Positions 1 to 6,586 of a stretch of 24,726 nucleotides of DNA are shown piece by piece. The stretch spans positions 1 through 24,726 of the forward strand of contig JALHJL010000052.1 in NCBI GenBank assembly GCA_022839625.1. Reading direction: 5' to 3'. The position numbers were made by a program, and so were the translations under genes. How positions within the stretch are numbered: position 1 is the first letter of the stretch; the number at the start of each line of letters is the position of its first letter. The notes beneath the pieces were generated by a model. That model saw nothing but the letters and a program-made list of their open reading frames with translations. It had not been told where the DNA came from and did not search any database. This DNA is from Phycisphaerales bacterium (GTDB lineage Bacteria > Planctomycetota > Phycisphaerae > UBA1845 > Fen-1342).

Positions 1-646
1 CCGTTGGCCGTCACGCTCTGTCACCAGTGGCCTCCTCACCTTGCACCAGGCCACCTTCATTCGATGCCCAGCTTACAAGGCCCGGAGGCCATCGCTACGC
101 GCGCCCAACGTCAAACTCGTGAGATGTATCCGGGTTAGGTCAGGCCAACGTTGAACTCGTCGCGGCTTGGAAGGCCGCAAGTTCCGCGCACGTTTGAAGC
201 GGCGACGAGGGGACTGGCGGGCTGGGGTTTACCCTACATGGGTGGTGGGTAAGTTCCCATAATACGGGTGTTTGCCCGTACATGACCACGCCGAAGGTCT
301 ATCGGTCCGGTAACGGTAGCCGCTTGCGACGACCCCGGCGGCGCTCGGGAGAGCGTCGGGACGACGTGCGGCCCCGCGAGCGAGGCGGACGCGCAAGCGA
401 GCTTTACAATACCTAACATACACCGTACAATTGCGGCGTCCGGATTCGCGCGTGCGAATGCCTCCCGAAGAATGCGGGCGAAGCAGGCCAGGGAATCGGA
501 CGCCAGGGACGGCGGGCCGCCCGCGTTGGAGAGCGCCCGTTCCGCGGACGGCCGTCAAGGTCCGTCGCGCTGAACGGGCCGGCACGAGAGGTGTGCGACA
601 ATGTTAAAGACTCAGACGTGTGTCGACTGCGCGCGGCGGCGGCAGC
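1..646. other. Left-edge region without a convincing gene
   Basis: No open frame here has a believable protein sequence. Three things can be seen. First, a near-identical 16-nt direct repeat, CCAACGTCAAACTCGT at 105-120 and CCAACGTTGAACTCGT at 145-160, with a 40-nt period. Second, a small hairpin at 263-280, TACGGG-tgtttg-CCCGTA. Third, a promoter-like pair at 403-431, listed separately. The region could hold decayed DNA or an unrecognised RNA; nothing in it allows a functional call. Confidence 0.5.
403..431 (+). promoter_or_regulatory. Sigma70-like promoter candidate with no clear gene downstream
   Basis: TTTACA at 403-408 and TACAAT at 426-431 are separated by exactly 17 nt, and each matches the sigma70 consensus at five of six positions. 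It sits in an AT-richer patch. The first plus-strand ATG downstream (601) opens a 71-codon frame that lies antisense to the small gene at 647-970 and does not look like a protein. It may drive an unannotated RNA, or be chance. Confidence 0.3.
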
Positions 647-970
647 TCATCCGGATTTACCGCGTTTTGCCGGTTTTCGCGCCGGGCGAGCTTTCGGGGC
701 TGGCCGACTACCTTGAGCACCGCGCTGCATTGCGGTTTCGGCGCCTTGCACGAAGGCCCGGATTTCCTCGGGTGAGGCGCCGGCGTACTGCGCCTCCCAT
801 TCCCGCAGCCGATTGAGCGCCCGGCGCCGCAGCACGGGGTCCTCGACCATCAGCAGCAGACCGGCGGCGCAGAAACGGGTGACCCAGTGGCCCCACATGT
901 GGGCCTCCTCGTAGAGGACCTTCATCGGTTCCTCGACCTGGAAGTTGATTTGCGGCTTGCGCTTGGTCAT
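647..970 (-). CDS. Small basic-tailed protein, possibly ribbon-helix-helix-like
   Basis: This 107-residue protein is not a recognised family member. An in-frame TTG at 985 would give 112 residues, but the ATG at 970 is preferred because AAAGGA lies seven bases upstream of it. The N-terminus has a short strand-like stretch (INFQVEEP) followed by two predicted helices (about residues 12-40), an arrangement that resembles a ribbon-helix-helix DNA-binding fold. A charged helix with LRRRALNRLREWEAQ follows. The last 20 or so residues are rich in Lys, Arg, Pro and Ala and probably disordered, perhaps binding nucleic acid. It is divergent from the dapL-like gene. A perfect palindrome covers its ribosome-binding site, which would suit autoregulation. 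That it is a real gene is fairly likely; its function is inference only. Confidence 0.6.
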   Translation of the reverse strand: MTKRKPQINFQVEEPMKVLYEEAHMWGHWVTRFCAAGLLLMVEDPVLRRRALNRLREWEAQYAGASPEEIRAFVQGAETAMQRGAQGSRPAPKARPARKPAKRGKSG

Positions 971-975
971 GGTCG

Positions 976-989
976 TTCCTTTCAAGGAA
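976..989. promoter_or_regulatory. Palindrome over the ribosome-binding site of the small gene
   Basis: TTCCTT-TC-AAGGAA is a perfect 6+6 inverted repeat. Read on the minus strand it contains the AAAGGA Shine-Dalgarno sequence of the gene starting at 970. It could be an operator bound by the encoded protein, or an RNA hairpin that hides the ribosome site. Both readings are inference. Confidence 0.35.
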
Positions 990-1074
990 TCCGCAGTTTC
1001 CTAGTACACCATTCTGCGCGCGCGGCACGAAATTGCAAGGGCCTGCGCGCCGCCGCGGAGCCGGCCCGCCCCGC

Positions 1075-1103
1075 TTGTCGGGCCGGGCGGGGGCGCCTAG
1101 ACT
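1075..1103 (+). promoter_or_regulatory. Candidate promoter of the dapL-folK-M29 operon
   Basis: TTGTCG (1075-1080) and TAGACT (1098-1103) are spaced by 17 nt, about 50 nt ahead of the first start codon. Each box matches the consensus at four of six positions. The same TTG-17-TAGA layout recurs before other genes in this window, which raises confidence. Confidence 0.4.
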
Positions 1104-1155
1104 GCTGGGCTTGCGTCCTGTCGCAGCACGCCAGGCGCAAGGAGTGCAGTGAATC

Positions 1156-2325
1156 ATGCGCGTCACCCGAAGCGACCGGCTGGCGGCCCTGCCGCCCTAC
1201 CTCTTCGCCGAAATCGACCGCAAGAAGCGCGCCGCCCGCGAGGCCGGACGCGACATCATCGACTTCGGCGTCGGCGACCCCGACCAGCCCACACACGCGT
1301 TCATCATCGCCTGCATGCAGCAGGCCGTCACCCGGCCCGAGAACCACCCCTACCCCCTCGGCGGCGGCTCCCCTGGCTTCCGCCGCGCGATCGCCGCGTT
1401 CTTCCAGAGACGCTACGCCGTGGACCTGGACTCGAACCGGGAGCTGCTGGCCCTGATCGGCAGCAAGGAGGGCATCGGTCATCTGCCGCTGGCGCTGGTG
1501 AATCCCGGGCAGACGGTGATCGTGCCCTCGCCGGGATACCCCGTCTACCGCGCCAGCACGATCTTCGCCGGCGGCCGGCCGTACACCCTGGAGCTCACCG
1601 AAGCGGGCGGCTGGCTGCCCGACTTCGCCACAATCCCGGCCGCCGTTGCCCGCGATGCGGTCCTCATGTTCCTCAACTACCCCAACAATCCGACCGCGGC
1701 GACCGCCACCCTGGCCTTCTACGAGCGGGCCGTCGAGTTCGCGCGGCGCCACAACATCCTCATCGCCCAGGACGCCGCCTATAACGACCTCTACCTCGGC
1801 CACAACCCGCCGCCCAGCATCCTCCAAGTGCCCGGCGCTCGCGACGTGGCGATCGAGTTTCACTCGGCGTCCAAGACCTTCAACATGACCGGCTGGCGCA
1901 TCGGCTTCGTGGCCGGCAACGGGGAGGCCATCGCCGCCCTGGGCAGTATCAAGGCGAACCTCGACAGCGGCGTCTTCGCCGCGATCCAGGAGGCGGCGTG
2001 CGAAGCGTACGCCAACCTCGACCGCCCGGAGCTGAGCCAGATGCGCGAGCTGTACCGGGCGCGGGCCCGTGCGTTCTGCGACGGCCTGCGCAAACTGGGC
2101 TTTCGCGCCGCAGCGCCCGACGCCACGTTCTATGTCTGGGCAGGCGTGCCGGTCGGCTACGACTCGATGACGGTTTGCAACCGGTTGCTGGACGAGGCCG
2201 ACGTCGTCGGCGTGCCGGGCATTGGCTTCGGGCCGACCGGCGAGGGGTACGTGCGCTTCGCGCTCAACGTCTCGGTGGACCGTATCCAAACCGCGATCGA
2301 GCGCATGGCAGCGATCCGATGGTGA
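1156..2325 (+). CDS. dapL: Class I/II PLP aminotransferase, LL-diaminopimelate aminotransferase-like
   Basis: This 389-residue fold-type I PLP enzyme is of normal family length. The lysine that would bind PLP is K240 in SASKTFNMTGWRIG. NYPNNPT (174-180) and D206 in AQDAAYNDL are the cofactor-site motifs, and R248 follows in GWRIG. The exact SKTFNMTGWRIGF string and the N-terminal DFGVGDPDQPT are typical of DapL-type enzymes. These convert tetrahydrodipicolinate and glutamate to LL-2,6-diaminopimelate, a precursor of lysine and peptidoglycan. The start is ATG 1156 with AAGGAG 11 nt upstream. It is first in an operon and overlaps folK by 7 nt. A related aminotransferase with another substrate (for example alanine or aspartate) cannot be excluded by eye. 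Confidence 0.85.
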   Translation: MRVTRSDRLAALPPYLFAEIDRKKRAAREAGRDIIDFGVGDPDQPTHAFIIACMQQAVTRPENHPYPLGGGSPGFRRAIAAFFQRRYAVDLDSNRELLALIGSKEGIGHLPLALVNPGQTVIVPSPGYPVYRASTIFAGGRPYTLELTEAGGWLPDFATIPAAVARDAVLMFLNYPNNPTAATATLAFYERAVEFARRHNILIAQDAAYNDLYLGHNPPPSILQVPGARDVAIEFHSASKTFNMTGWRIGFVAGNGEAIAALGSIKANLDSGVFAAIQEAACEAYANLDRPELSQMRELYRARARAFCDGLRKLGFRAAAPDATFYVWAGVPVGYDSMTVCNRLLDEADVVGVPGIGFGPTGEGYVRFALNVSVDRIQTAIERMAAIRW

Positions 2326-2807
2326 CCGGCGGCATCTTCATCGCGCTGGGCTCAAACCTGGGCGACCGGGGCCGGCATCTTCGCGAAGCGCTCGCGGAGC
2401 TCGGTGCCAACGGCGAGATCCGGGTGCTCGCGTGTTCCGGGTTTCATGAAACACAGCCCGTCGGCGGCCCGCCCGGTCAACCCTCCTACCTGAACGCCGC
2501 CGCCGAGCTGGCCACCGAGTTGTCTCCGCAGGCGTTGCTGGCGCGCATGCTGGAGATCGAGCGCCGCCACGGGCGGGCGCGGACGGTGCGCAACGGTCCG
2601 CGCACGCTCGACCTCGACCTGCTCCTGTACCGGGGACAGGTCGTCGAGGAGCCCGGCCTGCGCGTGCCACACCCGCGGATGTGGGAGCGCAGTTTTGTGA
2701 TGCAACCCTTGAGTGAGATCTGTCCGGCCGAACGGCTCGCGCACCCCTCCCGGGCAGGGACGGTGCCGGGCGAGGGCCAGGACCGGTATCGGAATGCCAC
2801 GGAGTGA
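2319..2807 (+). CDS. folK: 6-hydroxymethyl-7,8-dihydropterin pyrophosphokinase (HPPK)
   Basis: FolK transfers pyrophosphate from ATP to 6-hydroxymethyl-7,8-dihydropterin, the step before dihydropteroate synthase in folate synthesis, in the cytoplasm. The 162-residue length is normal. The start reads IFIALGSNLGDR (6-17), the usual N-terminal HPPK motif. YLNAAAEL (57-64) and RNGPRTLDLDLLLY (91-104) match conserved blocks, the latter containing the HPPK signature with its paired metal-binding aspartates. VPHPRMWERSFVMQPL (116-131) is the conserved C-terminal block. The ATG overlaps the stop region of the upstream aminotransferase by 7 nt, which implies translational coupling. The last 20 residues are not conserved-looking. 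No other folate gene is present in the window. Confidence 0.93.
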   Translation: MVTGGIFIALGSNLGDRGRHLREALAELGANGEIRVLACSGFHETQPVGGPPGQPSYLNAAAELATELSPQALLARMLEIERRHGRARTVRNGPRTLDLDLLLYRGQVVEEPGLRVPHPRMWERSFVMQPLSEICPAERLAHPSRAGTVPGEGQDRYRNATE

Positions 2808-2810
2808 CTC

Positions 2811-3947
2811 ATGCACGACCCGCGTTTGGACAAGCTCGCCCGCGTCCTCGTCAACTACAGTGTCGGCGTCAAGAAGGATGACCTGGTCGTCATTACGGGC
2901 GCGACGGTCGCGGAGCCCGGCGTCGCCGCCGTGTTCCGGGCGGTGCTCGCGGCCGGCGGGCATCCGTGGGTGAAGCTCACATCGGACCGCTGCAAGGAAA
3001 TCCACCTGAAGCACGGCAGTGCGGCGCAGCTCCGGCACGTCTCGCCTTTCGAGAAGCGCATGATGGGCACGTGCCAGGCGTACATCGCGTTCTGGGGCGA
3101 CGAGAACACGCGCGCCCTGTCCGGCGTGAAGCCGGCCAACCAGGCCCTGCTCAGCCAGGGCCGCCGGCCGATCGTCAACCTCTTGTTGAAGCGGGCCGCC
3201 AAGCCGAAGACCGACCCCGACCACGCACGCTGGGTGGGCACGCAGTTCCCGACCAACGCCGCCGCCCAGGACGCCGACATGTCGTTGGCCGACTACGCCG
3301 ACTTCGTGTTCCGCGGCGGCAAACTGGACCTGCCGAACCCGGTGGCGGCGTGGAAGCGGCTCGGCGTCGCCCAGCGGCGGCTGTGCGACTTCCTGAACAA
3401 GAAGCATGAAGTGAGGCTGCGCGCCCCCGGCGGCACGGACGTGCGCTTGGGCGTTCAGGGGCGGCGCTGGATCAACTGCGACGGGCACCTGAATTTTCCG
3501 GATGGCGAGGTCTTCACGAGCCCGCTGGAAGACGCGACCGAGGGCACGGTGTATTTCACGTACCCGGCGGTGTGGCAGGGGCGCGAGGCGGTCGACGTGC
3601 GGCTGACGTTCAAGGCCGGCAAGGTGGTCGATGCGTCGGCCGCGAAGAACGAGGAATTCCTCATTCAGATGCTCGATCAGGACAAGGGCGCCCGCATTCT
3701 GGGTGAGTTGGCATTTGGGACGAATTACGGCATTCGCCGGTTCACGCGCAACACGCTCTTCGACGAGAAGATCGGCGGCACGTTCCACCTCGCGGTCGGC
3801 ACCGGCTACCCGGAGAGCGGCAGCAAGAATGAAAGCGGGCTGCACTGGGACATGGTCTGCGACCTGCGCAAAGGCGGGACGATCGAAGTCGATGGCAAGG
3901 TCATCAGCAAGAACGGCCGGTTCACGAACGCCGCCTGGCCGCGGTAG
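2811..3947 (+). CDS. M29-family metallo-aminopeptidase
   Basis: This 378-residue protein has the layout of M29 aminopeptidases (AmpS/PepS/aminopeptidase T type), cytoplasmic enzymes that use two metal ions to remove N-terminal residues from peptides. The five residues expected to hold the metals are all visible: E233 (DGEVFTSP), E299 (GELAFGTN), H326 (TFHLAVG), and H345 and D347 (LHWDM). The N-terminal domain (LARVLVNYSVGVKKDDLVVI) is also typical. The ATG follows the folK stop by 3 nt, and its GGAG at 2801-2804 lies directly before that stop codon, so it is the third gene of the operon. There is no signal peptide. It probably finishes peptides imported by the cell, a role shared with the other peptidases in this window (inference). 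Confidence 0.9.
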   Translation: MHDPRLDKLARVLVNYSVGVKKDDLVVITGATVAEPGVAAVFRAVLAAGGHPWVKLTSDRCKEIHLKHGSAAQLRHVSPFEKRMMGTCQAYIAFWGDENTRALSGVKPANQALLSQGRRPIVNLLLKRAAKPKTDPDHARWVGTQFPTNAAAQDADMSLADYADFVFRGGKLDLPNPVAAWKRLGVAQRRLCDFLNKKHEVRLRAPGGTDVRLGVQGRRWINCDGHLNFPDGEVFTSPLEDATEGTVYFTYPAVWQGREAVDVRLTFKAGKVVDASAAKNEEFLIQMLDQDKGARILGELAFGTNYGIRRFTRNTLFDEKIGGTFHLAVGTGYPESGSKNESGLHWDMVCDLRKGGTIEVDGKVISKNGRFTNAAWPR

Positions 3948-4249
3948 CGTGCGTGCGAACGCGGGAGGGCGGGAAGACGGGAACGCGGCAGCGGCCGACC
4001 TTCGGGTCGGTGGTCGGCCGAGCAGAAGCTCGGCCGCTACCCACAAAAGGCATTTCCGTGTCAAGGGCAGCGTTCGGCTGCGGCAACGTGGACCCCAGCG
4101 CGACCGTGCTTTGTGGCGCGCGCCATCCGCGCCGCTGACACACGTGCCTTGTCGGGCCGCCCCACCGGGGATACGTTGCAATTCGATCGGCTTTCGGCCC
4201 GACGCGCCGGCGGACCAGTGCTCGGACCGGCCGCCCTGGAGCAACCCCA
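3948..4249. other. Intergenic region between M29 and M3B peptidase genes
   Basis: There is no gene here. The region carries the tandem hairpin element at 3991-4037. A ribosome site, GGAG at 4238-4241, serves the gene starting at 4250. I saw no clear -35/-10 pair and no hairpin followed by a T-run. Confidence 0.6.
3991..4037. repeat. Tandem hairpin (palindromic) element
   Basis: Two hairpins stand side by side. CCGACC-TTCG-GGTCGG (3995-4010) has a 6-bp stem with a UUCG-type loop. GGCCGAGC-AGAA-GCTCGGCC (4016-4035) has a perfect 8-bp stem. The ends, GCGGCCGA (3991-3998) and TCGGCCGC (4030-4037), are also complementary, and 3992-4000 can pair with 4012-4020, so alternative folds exist. No T-run follows. 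It looks like a dispersed palindromic repeat of the REP kind; that it is multicopy is inference. Confidence 0.5.
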
Positions 4250-6142
4250 ATGATCGCCCGCTTACGCCCCCGCCGTCTTGTGCAACTACTCGCCCTCACC
4301 CTCGCGTGCTGTCCGGTCGCTTGGACCCAGGAAGGCGCGCCGACGCGCAGCCAGGTCCCCGAGCAATATCGCTGGGACCTGGCGCTCATGTACGCCGATG
4401 CCGCGGCATGGGAGGCGGACTTCGCCAGGGCTGTGGCGGACATTGACCGGCTGGACAACCAGAAGGGGGTCGCCTGGGAAACGCCGGAGGCCCTGCTGGC
4501 CACGCTGACCCTGCGCGACGACACGCGCTGGCTCGTGGACAAGCTGCTCGTTTACGCCGCCCAGCTCTCCGACCAGGACACGCGCGATCAGGCGGCCCTG
4601 GCACTGAAAAACCGCGCCACGGCCCTGTATGTTTCGCTTGGGCGCGCCACGGCGTGGATCGAGCCGGCCGTACTCGCCCAACCCGAGCCGCAGTTGCGGG
4701 CCTGGTGCCAGGACCACGCCGGACTGCGCATTTACGGCCATTACTTCGAAAACGTGCTGCGTCAGCGGACGCATGTTCTCCCCCGGCGCGAAGAAGAGCT
4801 GCTCGCCATGTCGGGTGCGCTGGCCGCCAGTCCGGAGGAAATCTACGGCGTGTTGCGGGGCGCCGAGCTGCCGTTGCCGACGGTCGTGGACGAGTTGGGC
4901 AAGGAAGTGGCGCTCACGGGCGCTCGTTTCGACAGGTTCGTCCGCCACTCGGACCGCCGGCTGAGACAGGCGGCGTTTCTCGAAGGCATGCAGGGCTACG
5001 CGCGATTTCAGAACACGCTGGCTGCAACGCTCCACGGGGCCGTCCAGCGAAACCTCTTCTATGCCCGGGCCCGCGGCTTCGACAGCGCGCTCGAAGCCGT
5101 GCTCCACCCGGACAACCTGCCGCCGGCGGTGTACACCACGCTGGTCGAGACCGCGCATCGGCACCTGCCGCTGTTGCACCGCTGGGCCGCGCTGCGCAAG
5201 CGCGTGCTGGGCCTGGATGAACTGCACGTCTGGGACCTCTACCAGCCGATCGCCGACGGCGGGCAGGCCGAAATCCCGTATGACGATGCCGTGCGGATGA
5301 TCGCCGCCGCCTTGCAGCCGTTGGGGCCGGAGTACGGCGCGCTCGTGGAGGAGTGCTTCGCGTCGCGCTGGGTGGACGTGTATGAGACGCAGGGCAAGCG
5401 GCCGGGCGGCTACTCGTGGGGCTCGTACGGCACGCCGCCGTACATCCTCGTCAACTACAACGGCACGCCGCGCGACATGTCCATCCTGGCCCACGAGCTG
5501 GGCCATTCCCTCCATGGCCTGCTGACACACCGGCACCAGCCCAAGGTTTACGGGGGCTGTGACGGCGTCACGACGGAGACGGCGGCGGTCTTCAACGAGC
5601 TGCTTGTCGAGGAGTATCGCCTGCGCCGGGCGGCGACGCCCCAGGAGAAGCTGCGGCTGCTCAACGAGCAGATCGACAACCTGCTGACCACGACGCTGCG
5701 GCAGGTCATGTTCCAGGAATTCGAGTATGAAGCCCATGCGGCGGCCCAGCGGGGCGAGCCGCTGACCGCGGAGCGGCTCGGACAGCTCTATCTCGACACG
5801 TTCCACGAGTACTGGGGCGCGGACGTGGTGCGCGATCCGGAGCACGCGATCTACTGGGCGCGCGTCCCGCACTTCTACATGAATCACTACGTATTCCGCT
5901 ATGCGCTGGCCTACTCCGCCGCCGCCGCCCTGGCGGAAAAGGTGCTGGCGTCGGAGCCGGGCGCGTTGGAGGCCTACCTGGCGTTGCTCCGATCAGGGTC
6001 TTCGGATTACCCGTTGGAGTTGTTGCGCCGGGCGGGCGTGGACCTGACGACGGCCGCCCCGATCGAGGCCGCCATGCGGCGCTTCGCATACCTCATGGAG
6101 GAGATGGAACGCTGGCTGCCCGAGGCCCGCACAGACGACTGA
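4250..6142 (+). CDS. Exported M3B oligoendopeptidase F-like zinc peptidase
   Basis: The 630-residue protein is an oligopeptidase of the M3B/PepF type, which cleaves short peptides inside a deep channel. The zinc site is H415-E-L-G-H419, with E443 (TTETAAVFNE) as third ligand 28 residues after the first His, as usual in the family. PHFYMNHYVFRYALAYSAA near the C-terminus is the conserved substrate-side block. Unlike most PepF proteins it starts with a basic and hydrophobic stretch (MIARLRPRRLVQLLALTLACC) that looks like a signal peptide, so it is probably periplasmic or surface-located. Cysteines 20-21 do not form a clean lipobox. ATG 4250 has GGAG at 4238-4241. A second, leaderless member of the superfamily is encoded at 12312-14021. 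Confidence 0.9.
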   Translation: MIARLRPRRLVQLLALTLACCPVAWTQEGAPTRSQVPEQYRWDLALMYADAAAWEADFARAVADIDRLDNQKGVAWETPEALLATLTLRDDTRWLVDKLLVYAAQLSDQDTRDQAALALKNRATALYVSLGRATAWIEPAVLAQPEPQLRAWCQDHAGLRIYGHYFENVLRQRTHVLPRREEELLAMSGALAASPEEIYGVLRGAELPLPTVVDELGKEVALTGARFDRFVRHSDRRLRQAAFLEGMQGYARFQNTLAATLHGAVQRNLFYARARGFDSALEAVLHPDNLPPAVYTTLVETAHRHLPLLHRWAALRKRVLGLDELHVWDLYQPIADGGQAEIPYDDAVRMIAAALQPLGPEYGALVEECFASRWVDVYETQGKRPGGYSWGSYGTPPYILVNYNGTPRDMSILAHELGHSLHGLLTHRHQPKVYGGCDGVTTETAAVFNELLVEEYRLRRAATPQEKLRLLNEQIDNLLTTTLRQVMFQEFEYEAHAAAQRGEPLTAERLGQLYLDTFHEYWGADVVRDPEHAIYWARVPHFYMNHYVFRYALAYSAAAALAEKVLASEPGALEAYLALLRSGSSDYPLELLRRAGVDLTTAAPIEAAMRRFAYLMEEMERWLPEARTDD

Positions 6143-6179
6143 GAGCACCTGGCGAGCCCCCGCCCTCTCTGGGACGGGA

Positions 6180-6227
6180 CAGGGGGAGGGTGAAAACGCC
6201 GGCGCAGCAACCCCCACCCTGCCCCCG
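6180..6227. repeat. Imperfect G/C-run inverted repeat after the M3B gene
   Basis: GGGGGAGGGTG (6182-6192) pairs with CACCCTGCCCCC (6215-6226), giving two GC helices of 6 and 5 bp broken by one bulged G. The loop holds the palindrome GCCGGC. No T-run follows, so it is at best a weak terminator or an mRNA 3'-end hairpin. Confidence 0.3.
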
Positions 6228-6332
6228 CGCCGTTCCGGCTGGGGCGTCTCCGCCCGGCCAGCCGACTGCCGGCGGCGGGAAAAAAGCGCACACATGGGCC
6301 GGCGGCAGGGCGGCGTAACGTCCGGGTTTTCG

Positions 6333-6361
6333 TTGACTTGGGCAGCGCAATCCGCTAGATT
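6333..6361 (+). promoter_or_regulatory. Candidate promoter of the 742-residue secreted protein gene
   Basis: TTGACT (6333-6338, five of six matches) and TAGATT (6356-6361, four of six) are exactly 17 nt apart. They lie about 225 nt before the start codon. Confidence 0.45.
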
Positions 6362-6586
6362 CAGGGTCGAATGCCCCGGTTTGCGGTAGGCGCAGCAGGG
6401 CGAGTTGCTGCTGACGAGTGGGAGGAGTGCCGCGGCAAAGTGGCGGTTTGAGGAGAAGAAGCACACATTGGAGCATACGGCACACTCGGGCCGGGACACG
6501 GTGGCAAAGTGTCCTAGTCGGAGCCTGCCTGTGCGCATCGTCAGGGAATGTGGGACAGGTGACCTTGCACAATTGGGAGACACAAC

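Larger units (their letters stand above)
6143..6586. other. Intergenic region with long leader of the 742-residue protein gene
   Basis: There is no gene here. An imperfect GC-rich inverted repeat (6180-6227) follows the peptidase gene. The candidate promoter at 6333-6361 implies a leader of about 220 nt. GGGAGA at 6575-6580 is the ribosome site for ATG 6587. No riboswitch class was recognised in the leader. Confidence 0.55.

Noticed and set aside
601..816. 71-codon plus-strand frame with an N-terminal CVDC
   Set aside because: It overlaps the better-supported gene at 647-970 and turns arginine-rich, as antisense frames do here.
982..2289. 435-codon open frame antisense to the dapL-like gene
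   Set aside because: Its composition is that of a GC-rich shadow, and the plus-strand frame has complete PLP-enzyme motifs.
2352..4250. 632-codon open frame antisense to folK and the M29 gene
   Set aside because: It spans two recognised genes on the other strand and has no protein-like motifs.
4286..5887. 533-codon open frame antisense to the M3B peptidase
   Set aside because: Shadow of a gene with an intact HEXXH site.
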